Below are positions 8,591-17,024 of a stretch of 64,000 nt of DNA, one piece after another. This DNA is from UBA2040 sp041751955. GTDB lineage: Bacteria; Bacteroidota; Bacteroidia; Flavobacteriales_D; Crocinitomicaceae. The stretch's first letter is position 1, and each line of letters starts with the position of its first letter. The notes under the pieces were generated by a model. That model was not told the origin of the DNA. It did no database searches and worked only from the letters and a program-made list of their open reading frames with translations. The translations under genes and the position numbers were made by a program. The stretch lies in assembly GCA_041751955.1 (NCBI GenBank), contig JBGSIB010000046.1:89827-153826 (forward strand). Direction: 5' to 3'.

Positions 8591-8622
8591 GTAACAAGTT
8601 TGCAATATTGCAAACTTGTTAC
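8591..8622. terminator. perfect 32-bp palindrome, bidirectional terminator
   Basis: Bases 8591-8606 are the exact reverse complement of 8607-8622 (left arm GTAACAAGTTTGCAAT). It lies between two convergent genes (stops at 8528 and 8641), so it can serve both strands. The T tract after it is weak (TTTAATTTT). Confidence 0.7.
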
Positions 8623-8640
8623 TTTAATTTTCTGTTCAGA

Positions 8641-9075
8641 TCAGCAGTCTTTCGCTTCATACCATTTCATTTCAAGCTGTTCTTCAAGCTGTTCTATTTC
8701 TTTTGCAGTAATCGTCGTTTTTTCCAAAATTACTTTCAATTGCTTTTTACCGTCAGGCGAAATCCACATGCCATTCATTTTACCATTTTCTCTTTCCAAT
8801 AATAAAATTCCTGTATTGTAAATTTCAACAAAGGTATACCGTTCTCGACCTTCAACGAAAAAACTGGATAATAGAATCCAGTTGTCAATTTTATTCTTGT
8901 CATATTTGTATAGAGCATCAACATACAAAGGTCCACAACCCGACTCGCCAATTTTCAAATAAAAAGAAATCTCATGATCACCCAGCTCACCTTTATAAAG
9001 TTCTTGAGAAATGATTTCTTGGGAAAAAGAAAAGTGCGCAACGCAAATGAATAGAAGAGTGTAGATTAATTTCAT
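8641..9075 (-). CDS. small secreted protein, unknown function
   Basis: The 144-aa protein begins with a clear signal peptide (MKLIYTLLFICVAHFSFSQ) and is probably periplasmic. The mature part has alternating beta-type segments such as GDHEISFYLKI, ILLLERENGKMNGMW and ISPDGKKQLKVIL, reminiscent of small beta-sheet proteins in which the last two strands carry a charged hairpin. A Glu-rich helix (AKEIEQLEEQLEMKW) ends the protein. I recognise no family. It is convergent with the T9SS protein upstream in coordinates and shares the palindromic terminator. It lies downstream of the M1 peptidase on the same strand, with a gap of about 80 nt between this gene's start and the peptidase stop. Confidence 0.75.
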   Translation of the reverse strand: MKLIYTLLFICVAHFSFSQEIISQELYKGELGDHEISFYLKIGESGCGPLYVDALYKYDKNKIDNWILLSSFFVEGRERYTFVEIYNTGILLLERENGKMNGMWISPDGKKQLKVILEKTTITAKEIEQLEEQLEMKWYEAKDC

Positions 9076-9153
9076 TTCAAAAAAGTATTGAATTAGAGGA
9101 CAAGTTAATCAATATTCATAGAAAAGGTGATAACAGAATTGTTCAAACCGTCA

Positions 9154-10770
9154 TTACTTCTCAATTTCAATCATGTAATAAATAGTCTGTTCAATCCAGA
9201 AAATAAAACGTTTTTCTTTTGGTTTATCCATCGATTGATAGGTCGTTGTTGGGATAAGTTTGAACAAATCTTCATCCGTTTTTACCTGAACTTCTCCCTG
9301 TGGATAAAACGGAATTTCCTCGTCCCATTTGTACCACATTTTTCCCTGTTCTGGGTCTAATTTTATTTTGACAACAGGAGCTTTTGCCTTTTTCAAATAC
9401 CAATCAAAAGCAGCTGAATAATCCTGTCCAACAAGTTCATTAAATCGATCAATAAACTGCTGAGTGGTGATGTTTTGTTTGGAAAATTCCGTTTGAATAG
9501 TTTTTAAACTGGCTAAGAATAAACTGTCATTGTTCATCAATTTGCGAATGGAATGCATCATCAGAGCTCCTTTTGAATAAATGTCACCATCCCTGCTTTG
9601 GGCCCAACTGTTGTACATCACATCGCATTTTTTCAATATGGGAATAGTATTAAAGGTGGAACGAATGTTCAATCGAATTCGCCAATCGTAATCATCTTTA
9701 CCGTATATTTTTTCCAACAACAAAGCTTCGCAGTAAGTCGCCATTCCTTCGTGCAGCCATGCATCGCAATAATCAGCACCAGAAATACTATTTCCCCACC
9801 ATTCGTGGGCCAATTCATGGATCAAAGTAAGATTGAAATCTTTTCGATGATAACGATAATCATTTCCCAACGCAATTCCCGATTGATGTTCCATCGCACC
9901 GAAGCTCGATTCAATGAATTTACATCCATCGACCCAAAAGGGAAATTCGCCAAACATTTCCTCGAAAGCCTTCATAACAATTGGAGCCTGATTGTAAAAA
10001 GTATCTGCCCTTTCTTTGTTGAAATCCAAAACCTGGAATGTGATTTCTCTATCTATTCCGTTGATATCGGTATACGGTTTTTTCAGTTCAACGAAATGAC
10101 CAATGTTGAAGGAAATATTGTAGATGTTGATGGGGTTCGTGACTTCATGGCGATAACTCGTGGTTTTTGTTGAAGCATTTGCAATTGTTGATACCAATGG
10201 GCCATTCGAAGCTACTTGTAGTTCACTGGGAACCGTAACTGTTATGCTCACCGAATCCGCTTCATTGCCCAAAAGAGCATTGCAGGGCATGATGAAATGT
10301 GGGCCAATACCTTCTGTTTGCGTAGAAATCCAGGGGCGACCTTTCTCATCTTTTTTCCATTGAATGGGACCTTGTTTGGCGACATTGGCAGGATGACCTT
10401 TGTAATGAATCGTCAATTTAACGCGCTGATTGGCAGGAATATTCTCTTTGAATTTGAAAATCAACAAATCCTTTGTTCGCTTCAATTTTGGTTTTCCAGC
10501 AGAGCATTCGAAGGATTTAATTTTCATACGCTTTTGCAAGTCGAACATAAACTCTTTTTGTGCATTTACTTCCACCGCCCAATCATAGCGATTTACCTTA
10601 TAATTTCGTTTGGGATCGGAATTGTCACCCGCTTTTTTCTCCGCTCGACTGAAATGCTTGAAATCCTTTTTGTTGAGGTAATAACTCGCAAAAGGCTTGT
10701 AGTAGCACGATTGGAGAAAGAATAGCAAAATTAATACTGAGCCGCAACGAATGGAGAAGAACTTTATCAT
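9154..10770 (-). CDS. M1-family aminopeptidase, lipoprotein
   Basis: I start at 10770 (538 aa), because MIKFFSIRCGSVLILLFFLQSC there is a lipoprotein signal with lipobox cysteine C22; the 43 codons upstream look non-coding. The zinc site is complete: HELAH at 318-322 and the third ligand in E341 (WLHEGMATY), exactly 18 residues on. The exopeptidase loop reads GAMEH (291-295) instead of GAMEN; variants of this kind occur in Bacteroidota M1 enzymes. The IYSKGALMMHSIRKL segment carries the expected catalytic tyrosine. It would be a membrane-anchored enzyme trimming N-terminal residues from peptides. The N-terminal beta domain is present (residues about 50-230). It is divergent from the SNF2 helicase gene. 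Confidence 0.92.
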   Translation of the reverse strand: MIKFFSIRCGSVLILLFFLQSCYYKPFASYYLNKKDFKHFSRAEKKAGDNSDPKRNYKVNRYDWAVEVNAQKEFMFDLQKRMKIKSFECSAGKPKLKRTKDLLIFKFKENIPANQRVKLTIHYKGHPANVAKQGPIQWKKDEKGRPWISTQTEGIGPHFIMPCNALLGNEADSVSITVTVPSELQVASNGPLVSTIANASTKTTSYRHEVTNPINIYNISFNIGHFVELKKPYTDINGIDREITFQVLDFNKERADTFYNQAPIVMKAFEEMFGEFPFWVDGCKFIESSFGAMEHQSGIALGNDYRYHRKDFNLTLIHELAHEWWGNSISGADYCDAWLHEGMATYCEALLLEKIYGKDDYDWRIRLNIRSTFNTIPILKKCDVMYNSWAQSRDGDIYSKGALMMHSIRKLMNNDSLFLASLKTIQTEFSKQNITTQQFIDRFNELVGQDYSAAFDWYLKKAKAPVVKIKLDPEQGKMWYKWDEEIPFYPQGEVQVKTDEDLFKLIPTTTYQSMDKPKEKRFIFWIEQTIYYMIEIEK

Positions 10771-10918
10771 GAAATTTTTATAGTAAAACTGTTTGTACAA
10801 TAAAGTTATAAGGAATTTAGAATTGGCTTGCAAAATGATTCCTTTTACTCTTATTTCTTTCTCTAAATAATTCTCACCTTTGCAAGTCGCGGCAATCACA
10901 AGCGTTTGATAAGAAAAA

Positions 10919-13900
10919 ATGAAGAAAAATAACCGTTGGAATAGTCATTTGAGAAGCGAAACCCTTATAGTAGAAGGTGTTCCCATGGATTTTATTCTGA
11001 TTCTCAATTTCAGTATATTGGATTTGGATGAAGAATACATCGCGTATTTCTCTAATCTTCATCCGCGTCAATTCATGTATCCACGCGTTTGTTATGTGCA
11101 GGATGCGGCCGTTAACTCGGTCACCATGGAGATTTCCACCAATCAATTGGAAAATTATCGGGTGAACATTTCCTATTCTGACGAGGATACGACACTTTAT
11201 CTATGTTGCGATTGTCAAATTGAAACGGAAAAAATCTGCACGCATCAAGCCATGGCGCTTTCGTCTTTGCTCACAAAAACCAATCTTCACATCTATTTCT
11301 ATCCTGAAAAAAGAAAGGTGGCTTTCAAAACAACTGCCGAAAAATACGGATTGAATGAAGATTACGATCTGGATGAATATTTCGATTTGGACTACAATCG
11401 CGGACAAGTAAAAGTGGTCACAAAAAAGAAAGAACTTTTGCGTTTGGACGATCGTGGAAGAGATAAATTGAATTTACTTCTGAGCATTGAAAGACCAGTT
11501 TTTTCAGAACAATGGTTGAAAGAGAAAGAAATTACTTCGCATAGAGGACTGATTTTTTCAGAACATGCTTACCGCGAAGAAATAGTACTCACGCTTTTCG
11601 AATCGGCTTTGACACAAGATGGTAAACCGAAAAATCCGCTAACGGAATTGGATCCAGCGGTTGAAATGCAAAATACTAGTGACGCTGCGAAGATCAAGTT
11701 TTATGGTGCAATTAGCTATTTCAAAGGCGTTTATCATCGCGAAAAGGAAATTGAAAGTCAGTTGGTGGCGCTGAAATCAGTTATCGATAATCCTTTGAAA
11801 CTCGATTTTTATGTTGCAGAGAAAGATGGATCAACAACCATTTCGGCACGAAAAATAACGAAGGTAGAACTGAATTTTGCGGAAAATGCGCAGGTCGTTT
11901 TGGACATCCATCATAAAAAAGATTTTTACGAAATTCTTCCCAGTCTTTCATTAAATGACAAATCGTTTGAATTCAAACAGCTGAAGTTTCATTTTAAGTA
12001 TTTCGTAGAGGTGGAAAAGAAAATGTATTTGCTGCAGGGCGAAAACAAGTACAAACTATTCCAATTTTTCAAAGAATATGACAATCGTTTGTTGATTCCT
12101 ACCTCTCAATTCGAAGATTTTCAGCAAACTTATTTAGCTCCGCTTGAGCAGAACGTGATTGTCAATTACGGTTTTCGCAAAAAGGCAACAATAAAACAAA
12201 TTCAACTTTTCAAAGAAAAAGAAGGACCCAAAAAAGCAATTTATTTGTCAGAATCAGACAATTATATCCTCATCACCCCTGCAATTCGCTATGGGAAAAT
12301 GGAAGTTCCGATATTGAGCGAAAAGCAATTGTCTGGAATTGATGAAATAGGCGAATGGTTCGAAATTCCACGTGATAAAGAGTTGGAGAATCGCTTTTTG
12401 GGTATGCTCATTCGCCAGCATGAAGAATTCGAAGAACAAATCGGAGGTTTCGACCATTTTTACTTGCATAAAAGAAAGTTTTACAACGAAGGTTGGTTCA
12501 TCGATGCTTTCGAAAATTGGCAAATTGAGGGAATTGAGGTTTTCGGTTTCAAAGAACTGAAAAACAACAATTGGAGTCCGTCAAAAATATCTGTGAAAGT
12601 TGCAGTGAGCAGCGGTTTGGATTGGTTTGATACGTCGATAAAAATGAAATTCGGCAAAGAGGAGGTAAGCGTTCAGCAAGTGCAAAAAGCGGTTAAAAAT
12701 AAGAGCAATTACGTTGTTTTGGGTGACGGAACCCACGGACTTTTGCCTGAGGAATGGATAGCGAAATTCAGCGCTTATTTCCGATCGGGAGATATTGTTG
12801 AGAATAAAATTCGCATCGCCAAGGTGAATTATTCGCTCATACCTGAACTCTTTGACGAGGAAATGTTGGACGAACAAGTGATTGCCAATATCGATGAACT
12901 GAAAAAGCAAATTGCTAATTTCAAGAACATTAAAAAAGTCAAAGTTCCAAAAGATTTGAATGCCACACTCCGTGATTATCAAAAAGATGGATTAAACTGG
13001 TTGCATTTTCTGGATGAATTTAATTTCGGGGGTTGTTTGGCAGATGATATGGGATTGGGGAAAACGATTCAAATCATCGCATTTATTCTTTCGCTCCGTG
13101 AAAAAAAGAAAGGCGGAACGCATCTTGTTGTGGTGCCTACTTCTTTGCTTTTCAATTGGACAAGAGAAATTGAAAAGTTTGCGCCGAGTCTGAAAATTCT
13201 GACTAATTACGGTCAAACGCGTGCGAAAAACACGGATGATTTTTCCAGTTACGACATCGTTTTGACGACTTACGGAACGCTACTTTCAGATGTCAACAAG
13301 CTGAAAAAGTTTGATTTTTCTTACATTTTCTTGGATGAATCACAGGCGATAAAGAATCCAGATTCCATGCGATACAAAGCCGCGAGATTACTTCAAGCGA
13401 GAAATCGAGTAGTTTTAACAGGAACACCAATCGAAAACAATACTTTCGACTTGTATGCTCAATTTTCGTTCGCAGTGCCAGGAATTTTCGGTTCTATCAA
13501 AAGTTTCCGAGACGAATATTCCACACCTATTGACAAGTTCAAAGATTTTGGAAGAGCAAAAGAATTGCAAGAGAAAATCAATCCGTTTTTATTGCGAAGA
13601 ACCAAGAAACAAGTCGCGAAGGAGCTTCCGGAAAAAACAGAAATGGTGCTGTATTGCGAAATGGGAGAGGAGCAAAGAAAAGTGTATGATTCCCACCGCG
13701 CTGAAATCCGAGATTCATTGCTAAGTAGAGATAGAACGGCGTTTGATGTCAATAAAAGCATGCTGCTTCTAGCAGGACTGACCAAACTTCGACAAATTTG
13801 TGATTCACCAAAAATCCTACCCGATGACATTGATTATGGACATGAATCGGCTAAAATGGACGTGCTTTTGGAAGAAATTCGGACGAAACACAAGTATCAC

Positions 13901-14350
13901 AAAATCCTCGTTTTCTCTCAGTTTGTTACCATGCTGGACTTGATTCGCAAGGAATTGGACAAAGAAGAAATCTCCCACGAATATTTGACAGGAAAATCAA
14001 AAAATCGCGAAGAAATCGTCCACCGTTTTCAAAATGACGATGAGGTACGTGTCTTTCTCATCAGCCTAAAAGCAGGTGGAACAGGCTTGAATCTTACAGA
14101 AGCAGATTACGTCTACATCGTTGATCCATGGTGGAATCCAGCCGTTGAAAATCAGGCGATTGATAGAAGCTACAGAATCGGACAAAAGAAAAATGTGGTC
14201 GCTGTTCGCCTCATCTGTCCTGACACCATCGAAGACAAAATAATGCTCCTCCAAGAAACTAAAAAAGAACTCGCCGAAGATCTGGTTCGCACGGATGCGT
14301 CCGTTTTGAAAGCCTTGAGTAAGGAGGATTTGGTTGGTTTGTTTGATTAA
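10919..14350 (+). CDS. SNF2-family DEAD/DEAH-box helicase with SWIM zinc finger
   Basis: The protein is 1143 aa. Near the N-terminus is a SWIM-type zinc finger with C97, C99, C107 and H109 (CDC...CTH). A long poorly conserved middle follows, then the SNF2 ATPase. Walker A is DDMGLGKT (about residue 708), the Walker B-type box is LDESQ (about 805), and motif III is LTGTPIENN (about 834). Motif V is SLKAGGTGLNL (about 1047) and motif VI QAIDRSYRIGQ (about 1078). Family members are dsDNA translocases that remodel protein-DNA complexes; the bacterial SWIM-SNF2 group has no settled role, with RapA/HepA as the nearest studied relatives. It is cytoplasmic. The start is supported by an A-rich leader and by the lack of a better ATG before the SWIM finger. 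Its stop lies 8 nt before the left inverted repeat of the GxxExxY unit. Confidence 0.93.
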   Translation: MKKNNRWNSHLRSETLIVEGVPMDFILILNFSILDLDEEYIAYFSNLHPRQFMYPRVCYVQDAAVNSVTMEISTNQLENYRVNISYSDEDTTLYLCCDCQIETEKICTHQAMALSSLLTKTNLHIYFYPEKRKVAFKTTAEKYGLNEDYDLDEYFDLDYNRGQVKVVTKKKELLRLDDRGRDKLNLLLSIERPVFSEQWLKEKEITSHRGLIFSEHAYREEIVLTLFESALTQDGKPKNPLTELDPAVEMQNTSDAAKIKFYGAISYFKGVYHREKEIESQLVALKSVIDNPLKLDFYVAEKDGSTTISARKITKVELNFAENAQVVLDIHHKKDFYEILPSLSLNDKSFEFKQLKFHFKYFVEVEKKMYLLQGENKYKLFQFFKEYDNRLLIPTSQFEDFQQTYLAPLEQNVIVNYGFRKKATIKQIQLFKEKEGPKKAIYLSESDNYILITPAIRYGKMEVPILSEKQLSGIDEIGEWFEIPRDKELENRFLGMLIRQHEEFEEQIGGFDHFYLHKRKFYNEGWFIDAFENWQIEGIEVFGFKELKNNNWSPSKISVKVAVSSGLDWFDTSIKMKFGKEEVSVQQVQKAVKNKSNYVVLGDGTHGLLPEEWIAKFSAYFRSGDIVENKIRIAKVNYSLIPELFDEEMLDEQVIANIDELKKQIANFKNIKKVKVPKDLNATLRDYQKDGLNWLHFLDEFNFGGCLADDMGLGKTIQIIAFILSLREKKKGGTHLVVVPTSLLFNWTREIEKFAPSLKILTNYGQTRAKNTDDFSSYDIVLTTYGTLLSDVNKLKKFDFSYIFLDESQAIKNPDSMRYKAARLLQARNRVVLTGTPIENNTFDLYAQFSFAVPGIFGSIKSFRDEYSTPIDKFKDFGRAKELQEKINPFLLRRTKKQVAKELPEKTEMVLYCEMGEEQRKVYDSHRAEIRDSLLSRDRTAFDVNKSMLLLAGLTKLRQICDSPKILPDDIDYGHESAKMDVLLEEIRTKHKYHKILVFSQFVTMLDLIRKELDKEEISHEYLTGKSKNREEIVHRFQNDDEVRVFLISLKAGGTGLNLTEADYVYIVDPWWNPAVENQAIDRSYRIGQKKNVVAVRLICPDTIEDKIMLLQETKKELAEDLVRTDASVLKALSKEDLVGLFD

Positions 14351-14358
14351 ATGGTTTT

Positions 14359-14383
14359 AACGCAGAGGCGCGAAGGCGCTGAG
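14359..14383 (+). repeat. left 25-bp inverted repeat of the GxxExxY unit
   Basis: It begins AACGCAGAGG and ends GCGCTGAG, and is the exact reverse complement of 14902-14926. It also contains a small internal GCGC-GAAG-GCGC hairpin. It is GC-rich in an AT-rich setting. Confidence 0.85.
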
Positions 14384-14490
14384 TTTTAGAATTTTTATGG
14401 TGTAGGATGGTATATTTTTTTAATGTTGTTGGCTGTTTTTGTTTATGTAAATCACATTTAGATGTAACATAAATAGAAAATCGAAGCAAA

Positions 14491-14871
14491 ATGATAATAG
14501 AAAATGAAATTTCATCCTTGGTGATTGGATCAGCCATCGAAGTCCATAGGGAGCTTGGTCCAGGCCTTTTGGAAAGTGTTTATGAAACTTGTTTGTATCA
14601 TGAATTAGAAGAACTTGGGCTGAAAGTGCAGCGTCAATTAGAACTGCCAATTTTCTATAAAAACAAAAAACTTGATGGAGGCTTCAAGCTTGATTTGTTA
14701 GTTGAAAACAAAGTCATCATTGAACTAAAATCTGCAGCGGAATTGCATCCAATACATACCGCTCAATTATTGACTTATCTCAAATTAAGTGATAAAAGGC
14801 TCGGGCTAATTATCAATTTTAATGAATCTTTGCTTAAGAAAGGTCTAAAAAGAGTAGTCAATAATTTATAA
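14491..14871 (+). CDS. GxxExxY protein (PD-(D/E)XK nuclease-like)
   Basis: The 126-aa protein carries the diagnostic G25-x-x-E28-x-x-Y31 (GLLESVY). Further on it shows a PD-(D/E)XK nuclease pattern: D68 in FKLDLLV, then E78-L-K80 (VIIELKS), then Q92xxxY96 (QLLTY), the QxxxY helix seen in RecB-type nucleases. Length is typical for the family. The family is recurrent, often multi-copy, in Bacteroidota, Verrucomicrobia and Planctomycetes, and its biological function is undetermined to my knowledge. The gene stands alone between two housekeeping-type genes and is enclosed by perfect 25-bp inverted repeats at 14359-14383 and 14902-14926, suggesting a transposable or recombining unit. Nuclease activity is inferred from motifs only. 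Confidence 0.92.
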   Translation: MIIENEISSLVIGSAIEVHRELGPGLLESVYETCLYHELEELGLKVQRQLELPIFYKNKKLDGGFKLDLLVENKVIIELKSAAELHPIHTAQLLTYLKLSDKRLGLIINFNESLLKKGLKRVVNNL

Positions 14872-14901
14872 ACTAGTTTTAGTCTTTTAAATCATTCCTT
14901 C

Positions 14902-14926
14902 CTCAGCGCCTTCGCGCCTCTGCGTT
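14902..14926 (-). repeat. right 25-bp inverted repeat of the GxxExxY unit
   Basis: Exact reverse complement of 14359-14383. It sits between the GxxExxY stop (14871) and the stop of the convergent methyltransferase (14960), so it could also act as the 3' end structure for either transcript. Confidence 0.85.
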
Positions 14927-14959
14927 GAAAAAAACCACCCAAATCTTTTTTAGCTTCCT

Positions 14960-15814
14960 TTATCTTTGGATTCTGACCAAGTCCCCAAAATACATATCCT
15001 TTCCCGAATCTGTTTTCATCCACAACTCTGCTGCGGTTTCGGGTTCTGTGCGAAAGATTTTTTTGACGAGTGCATTGGTTTGTGCCAATTTCAAACTCGG
15101 ACTGTAAGTATTGAGAATCAACCACCCTTTTGGTTCCAATATTTCGTGGCACACTCGAACGAGTTCTTCAATTTTATCCTCTAATTTCCATTTTTCGCCT
15201 TTTGCACCCAAACCCCACGCTGGCGGATCCATTTGTATCATGTGGTATTTGTTCCCGCGTTTGGCTTCTCTCTGAGCGAATTTCAAAGCATCTTCTAATA
15301 CCCATTTGATATCGGCAAGATTCGACGATTCCATATTCGTTTTCGCCCAGCCGACCAATTGTTTAACCGAATCAACATGCAAAACTTCCGCACCTCTTGA
15401 TCTGGCAACCAAAGACGAAGCTCCTGTGTAGGCAAAGAGATTTAAAAAACGCTGTTTCGGATACAAGTTTTTAGCGATGAATTGCCAATTGACATTCTGT
15501 TCAGGAAATAAACCGATGTGCTTGAATTGCGTTAATTCTAAATTGAAATGCAAGCCTTTGTTGGTGAAAACCCATTCTTTTTTGGCTGGATTTAGGTTCT
15601 TCCAAACCCCTTTTTGTCCAGATTTCTCGATAAACTTCCAATGGGCTTGTTTTTCCCAATCACCAAAAGGAATTTCGGATTTAAAATAAGCTTGACGTTC
15701 AGGACGAATCGTGATGATTTCGCCCCAGCGTTCTAGTTTTTGACCTCCACCAGCATCTATCAGTGCGTAGTTTTCTGGAGCATCTGAATAGATTCTGGGA
15801 GTTTCTTTTTTCAC
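14960..15814 (-). CDS. class I SAM-dependent rRNA methyltransferase (RlmI/RlmK-like)
   Basis: The 284-aa protein has a Rossmann-type methyltransferase core. Motif I is NLFAYTGASS (about residues 125-134), an acidic residue of motif II is in VLHVDSV (about 147), motif III-like WVLEDAL follows, and the catalytic DPPAW is at 196-200. The arrangement matches the C-terminal half of RlmI/RlmK 23S rRNA cytosine-5/guanine methyltransferases, but the N-terminal PUA domain of RlmI is absent, so the target is uncertain. The start is GTG at 15812-15814; its first base overlaps the TAG stop of the upstream TPR gene, indicating translational coupling. It is a cytoplasmic enzyme. It lies downstream of the TPR gene in one operon. 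Confidence 0.88.
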   Translation of the reverse strand: MKKETPRIYSDAPENYALIDAGGGQKLERWGEIITIRPERQAYFKSEIPFGDWEKQAHWKFIEKSGQKGVWKNLNPAKKEWVFTNKGLHFNLELTQFKHIGLFPEQNVNWQFIAKNLYPKQRFLNLFAYTGASSLVARSRGAEVLHVDSVKQLVGWAKTNMESSNLADIKWVLEDALKFAQREAKRGNKYHMIQMDPPAWGLGAKGEKWKLEDKIEELVRVCHEILEPKGWLILNTYSPSLKLAQTNALVKKIFRTEPETAAELWMKTDSGKDMYFGDLVRIQR

Positions 15815-16392
15815 TATCTACGAGGTGTTTTCTTGCGTCCACCAGTCATTTGCGCCATACGCATTTGATTTTTGGAAGGAGTTGCTTGCATTTGTTTTTG
15901 CATTTGAACAATTTGATCACGCATCAATCCTTTGTCATCCATTTTCTTTGCTTCAGCAAGAAGTGAAACGGCTTCTGATCGTTTGCCTGTTTGAGCACAA
16001 ATTCCTGCCAAATGCATTCGAGCAACGGCACCATCTTGTTGCGTTCGTAAACCCAATTTGATTGCTTTTCGCAACATAGCTTCTGACTTGCCGAAACCGT
16101 ATTCCTGCGTGTTCAAGACCGCTTGGAGAAAGATAACATAAGCATGCTGTCTTCTCGGCATCAACTGAGGATGTGTGATTTTATTCATGTGCATTTTAGC
16201 TTTGTCGGTGTTCCCCAAACGCATTTGGTTCATGGCCAAAATCATGTTCTCATTTCTAAAAAAAGTCAAACCAACAATAGCTGTTACAAGAATCATAACG
16301 ATTCCCCAACCCCAATGACCTTGGGCAAATAAGATAACGGTGAAAACCAGTGAAGCGAGTGCCAACGCACATCGGATAATGAAACGAATCAT
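15814..16392 (-). CDS. membrane protein with TPR-like helical repeats
   Basis: This protein is 192 aa. Two hydrophobic segments (about residues 5-22 and 28-46) anchor the N-terminus. The rest is helical with TPR-like spacing: NQMRLGNTDKAKMHMNKI, GKSEAMLRKAIKLGL and AGICAQTGKRSEAVSLLAEA. The tail is basic and glutamine/methionine-rich (ending GGRKKTPRR). It is probably an inner-membrane protein with a cytoplasmic helical scaffold. I recognise no named family. It sits between a RidA gene and an rRNA methyltransferase: 13 nt after the first and overlapping the second by one base, so the three are probably one operon. Confidence 0.8.
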   Translation of the reverse strand: MIRFIIRCALALASLVFTVILFAQGHWGWGIVMILVTAIVGLTFFRNENMILAMNQMRLGNTDKAKMHMNKITHPQLMPRRQHAYVIFLQAVLNTQEYGFGKSEAMLRKAIKLGLRTQQDGAVARMHLAGICAQTGKRSEAVSLLAEAKKMDDKGLMRDQIVQMQKQMQATPSKNQMRMAQMTGGRKKTPRR

Positions 16393-16405
16393 GAATTATA
16401 AATTT

Positions 16406-16828
16406 TTAAAGTGAGGCAATACATTTTAACTCTATGGCAATAGGAGTGGGCAAAGAACTGATTTCGCACGTAGTTCTGCACGGCAAATTGTCTTTGAAAT
16501 ATTCTGCGTAAATGCGATTGTACGTGGCAAAATCTCGCTTCATATTCGTTAGAAAAACAGTAACGTCTACCAATTTGTCCCAGCTCGATCCAGATTCTTC
16601 TAAAATAATCTTCACATTGTCAAATACACTTCGACACTGAGCTTCAAAATCAAATTCTAAAAAATTACCATTGTGATCTAACTTCAAACCCGGAACTCGT
16701 GAATCGTTTGAATCTGACCCAGCAGTTCGTGGACCAACTCCCGACAAAAAAAGTAATCCCCCAGCTTTTCTAGCATGCGGATAGAGTCCAACAGGTTTTG
16801 GAGCTTTATTTGTAGAAAATTTTTCCAT
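16406..16828 (-). CDS. RidA/YjgF-family protein
   Basis: The 140-aa protein has the RidA chorismate-mutase-like fold signature: GLLFLSGVGPR near residue 25-34, VTVFLTNMKRDFATYN near 90-104, and R118 in PCRTTCEI with the conserved E134 near the C-terminus. RidA proteins deaminate reactive enamine/imine intermediates released by PLP enzymes such as threonine dehydratase. Slight extensions around the loop at 35-50 resemble the 2-aminomuconate deaminase-like subgroup, so the exact substrate is open. It would be cytoplasmic and trimeric. A TATATTTG -7 box lies 19 nt upstream, consistent with it leading the RidA-TPR-methyltransferase operon. Confidence 0.9.
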   Translation of the reverse strand: MEKFSTNKAPKPVGLYPHARKAGGLLFLSGVGPRTAGSDSNDSRVPGLKLDHNGNFLEFDFEAQCRSVFDNVKIILEESGSSWDKLVDVTVFLTNMKRDFATYNRIYAEYFKDNLPCRTTCEISSLPTPIAIELKCIASL

Positions 16829-16846
16829 GCCTTTTTAAGTTTTGTG

Positions 16847-16854
16847 CAAATATA
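16847..16854 (-). promoter_or_regulatory. -7 box (TATATTTG) for the RidA operon
   Basis: Perfect TAnnTTTG match 19 nt upstream of the RidA start. The region 19 nt further up is TTT-rich but lacks a full TTTG. Confidence 0.4.
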
Positions 16855-16864
16855 CGTACTTATC

Positions 16865-16937
16865 GGAAATTAGAAATTAGAGCGAAGAAATTAGAAATAC
16901 GAAGTAGAAACGCGAATTAAGAATTAAGAAATTCGAG
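16865..16937. repeat. AT-rich short direct repeats between divergent operons
   Basis: Tandem-like copies of GAAATTAGAAATTAG, AAGAAATTAGAAAT and GAATTAAGAATTAAGAA fill the space between two divergent operons. Such sequence is simple and may tune promoter spacing or be mutational noise. Confidence 0.5.
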
Positions 16938-17012
16938 TTTTTACAGCCATCGTATTTCTACCTTCTTCCTTTTTATTTCAAAACTGGTATCATTTTTGAA
17001 TGCTAAATTGAC

Positions 17013-17020
17013 TAATTTTG
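17013..17020 (+). promoter_or_regulatory. -7 box (TAATTTTG) just before the 17025 gene
   Basis: Perfect TAnnTTTG match ending 5 nt before the ATG, so transcription would begin at or next to the start codon. A TTTG exists upstream but at a 14-nt spacing, shorter than usual. Confidence 0.35.
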
Positions 17021-17024
17021 TTCT

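Larger units (their letters stand above)
14359..14926 (+). mobile_element. candidate 568-bp GxxExxY unit bounded by inverted repeats
   Basis: The unit comprises two perfect 25-bp inverted repeats with a single gene between them. GGTTTT occurs just outside both repeats in mirrored orientation. No transposase and no clear target-site duplication are visible, so mobility is inferred from structure alone. The repeats may equally be an RNA stem enclosing the transcript. Confidence 0.45.

Noticed and set aside
14259..14650. Minus-strand ORFs (14259-14537, 14420-14650) near the GxxExxY gene
   Set aside because: Antisense shadows of the SNF2 end and the GxxExxY gene; no start context or homology.
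14359..14926. IS element with transposase
   Set aside because: No transposase motif (DDE, HUH, serine or tyrosine recombinase) in the only gene, and no clear target-site duplication; so it is reported only as a candidate unit.
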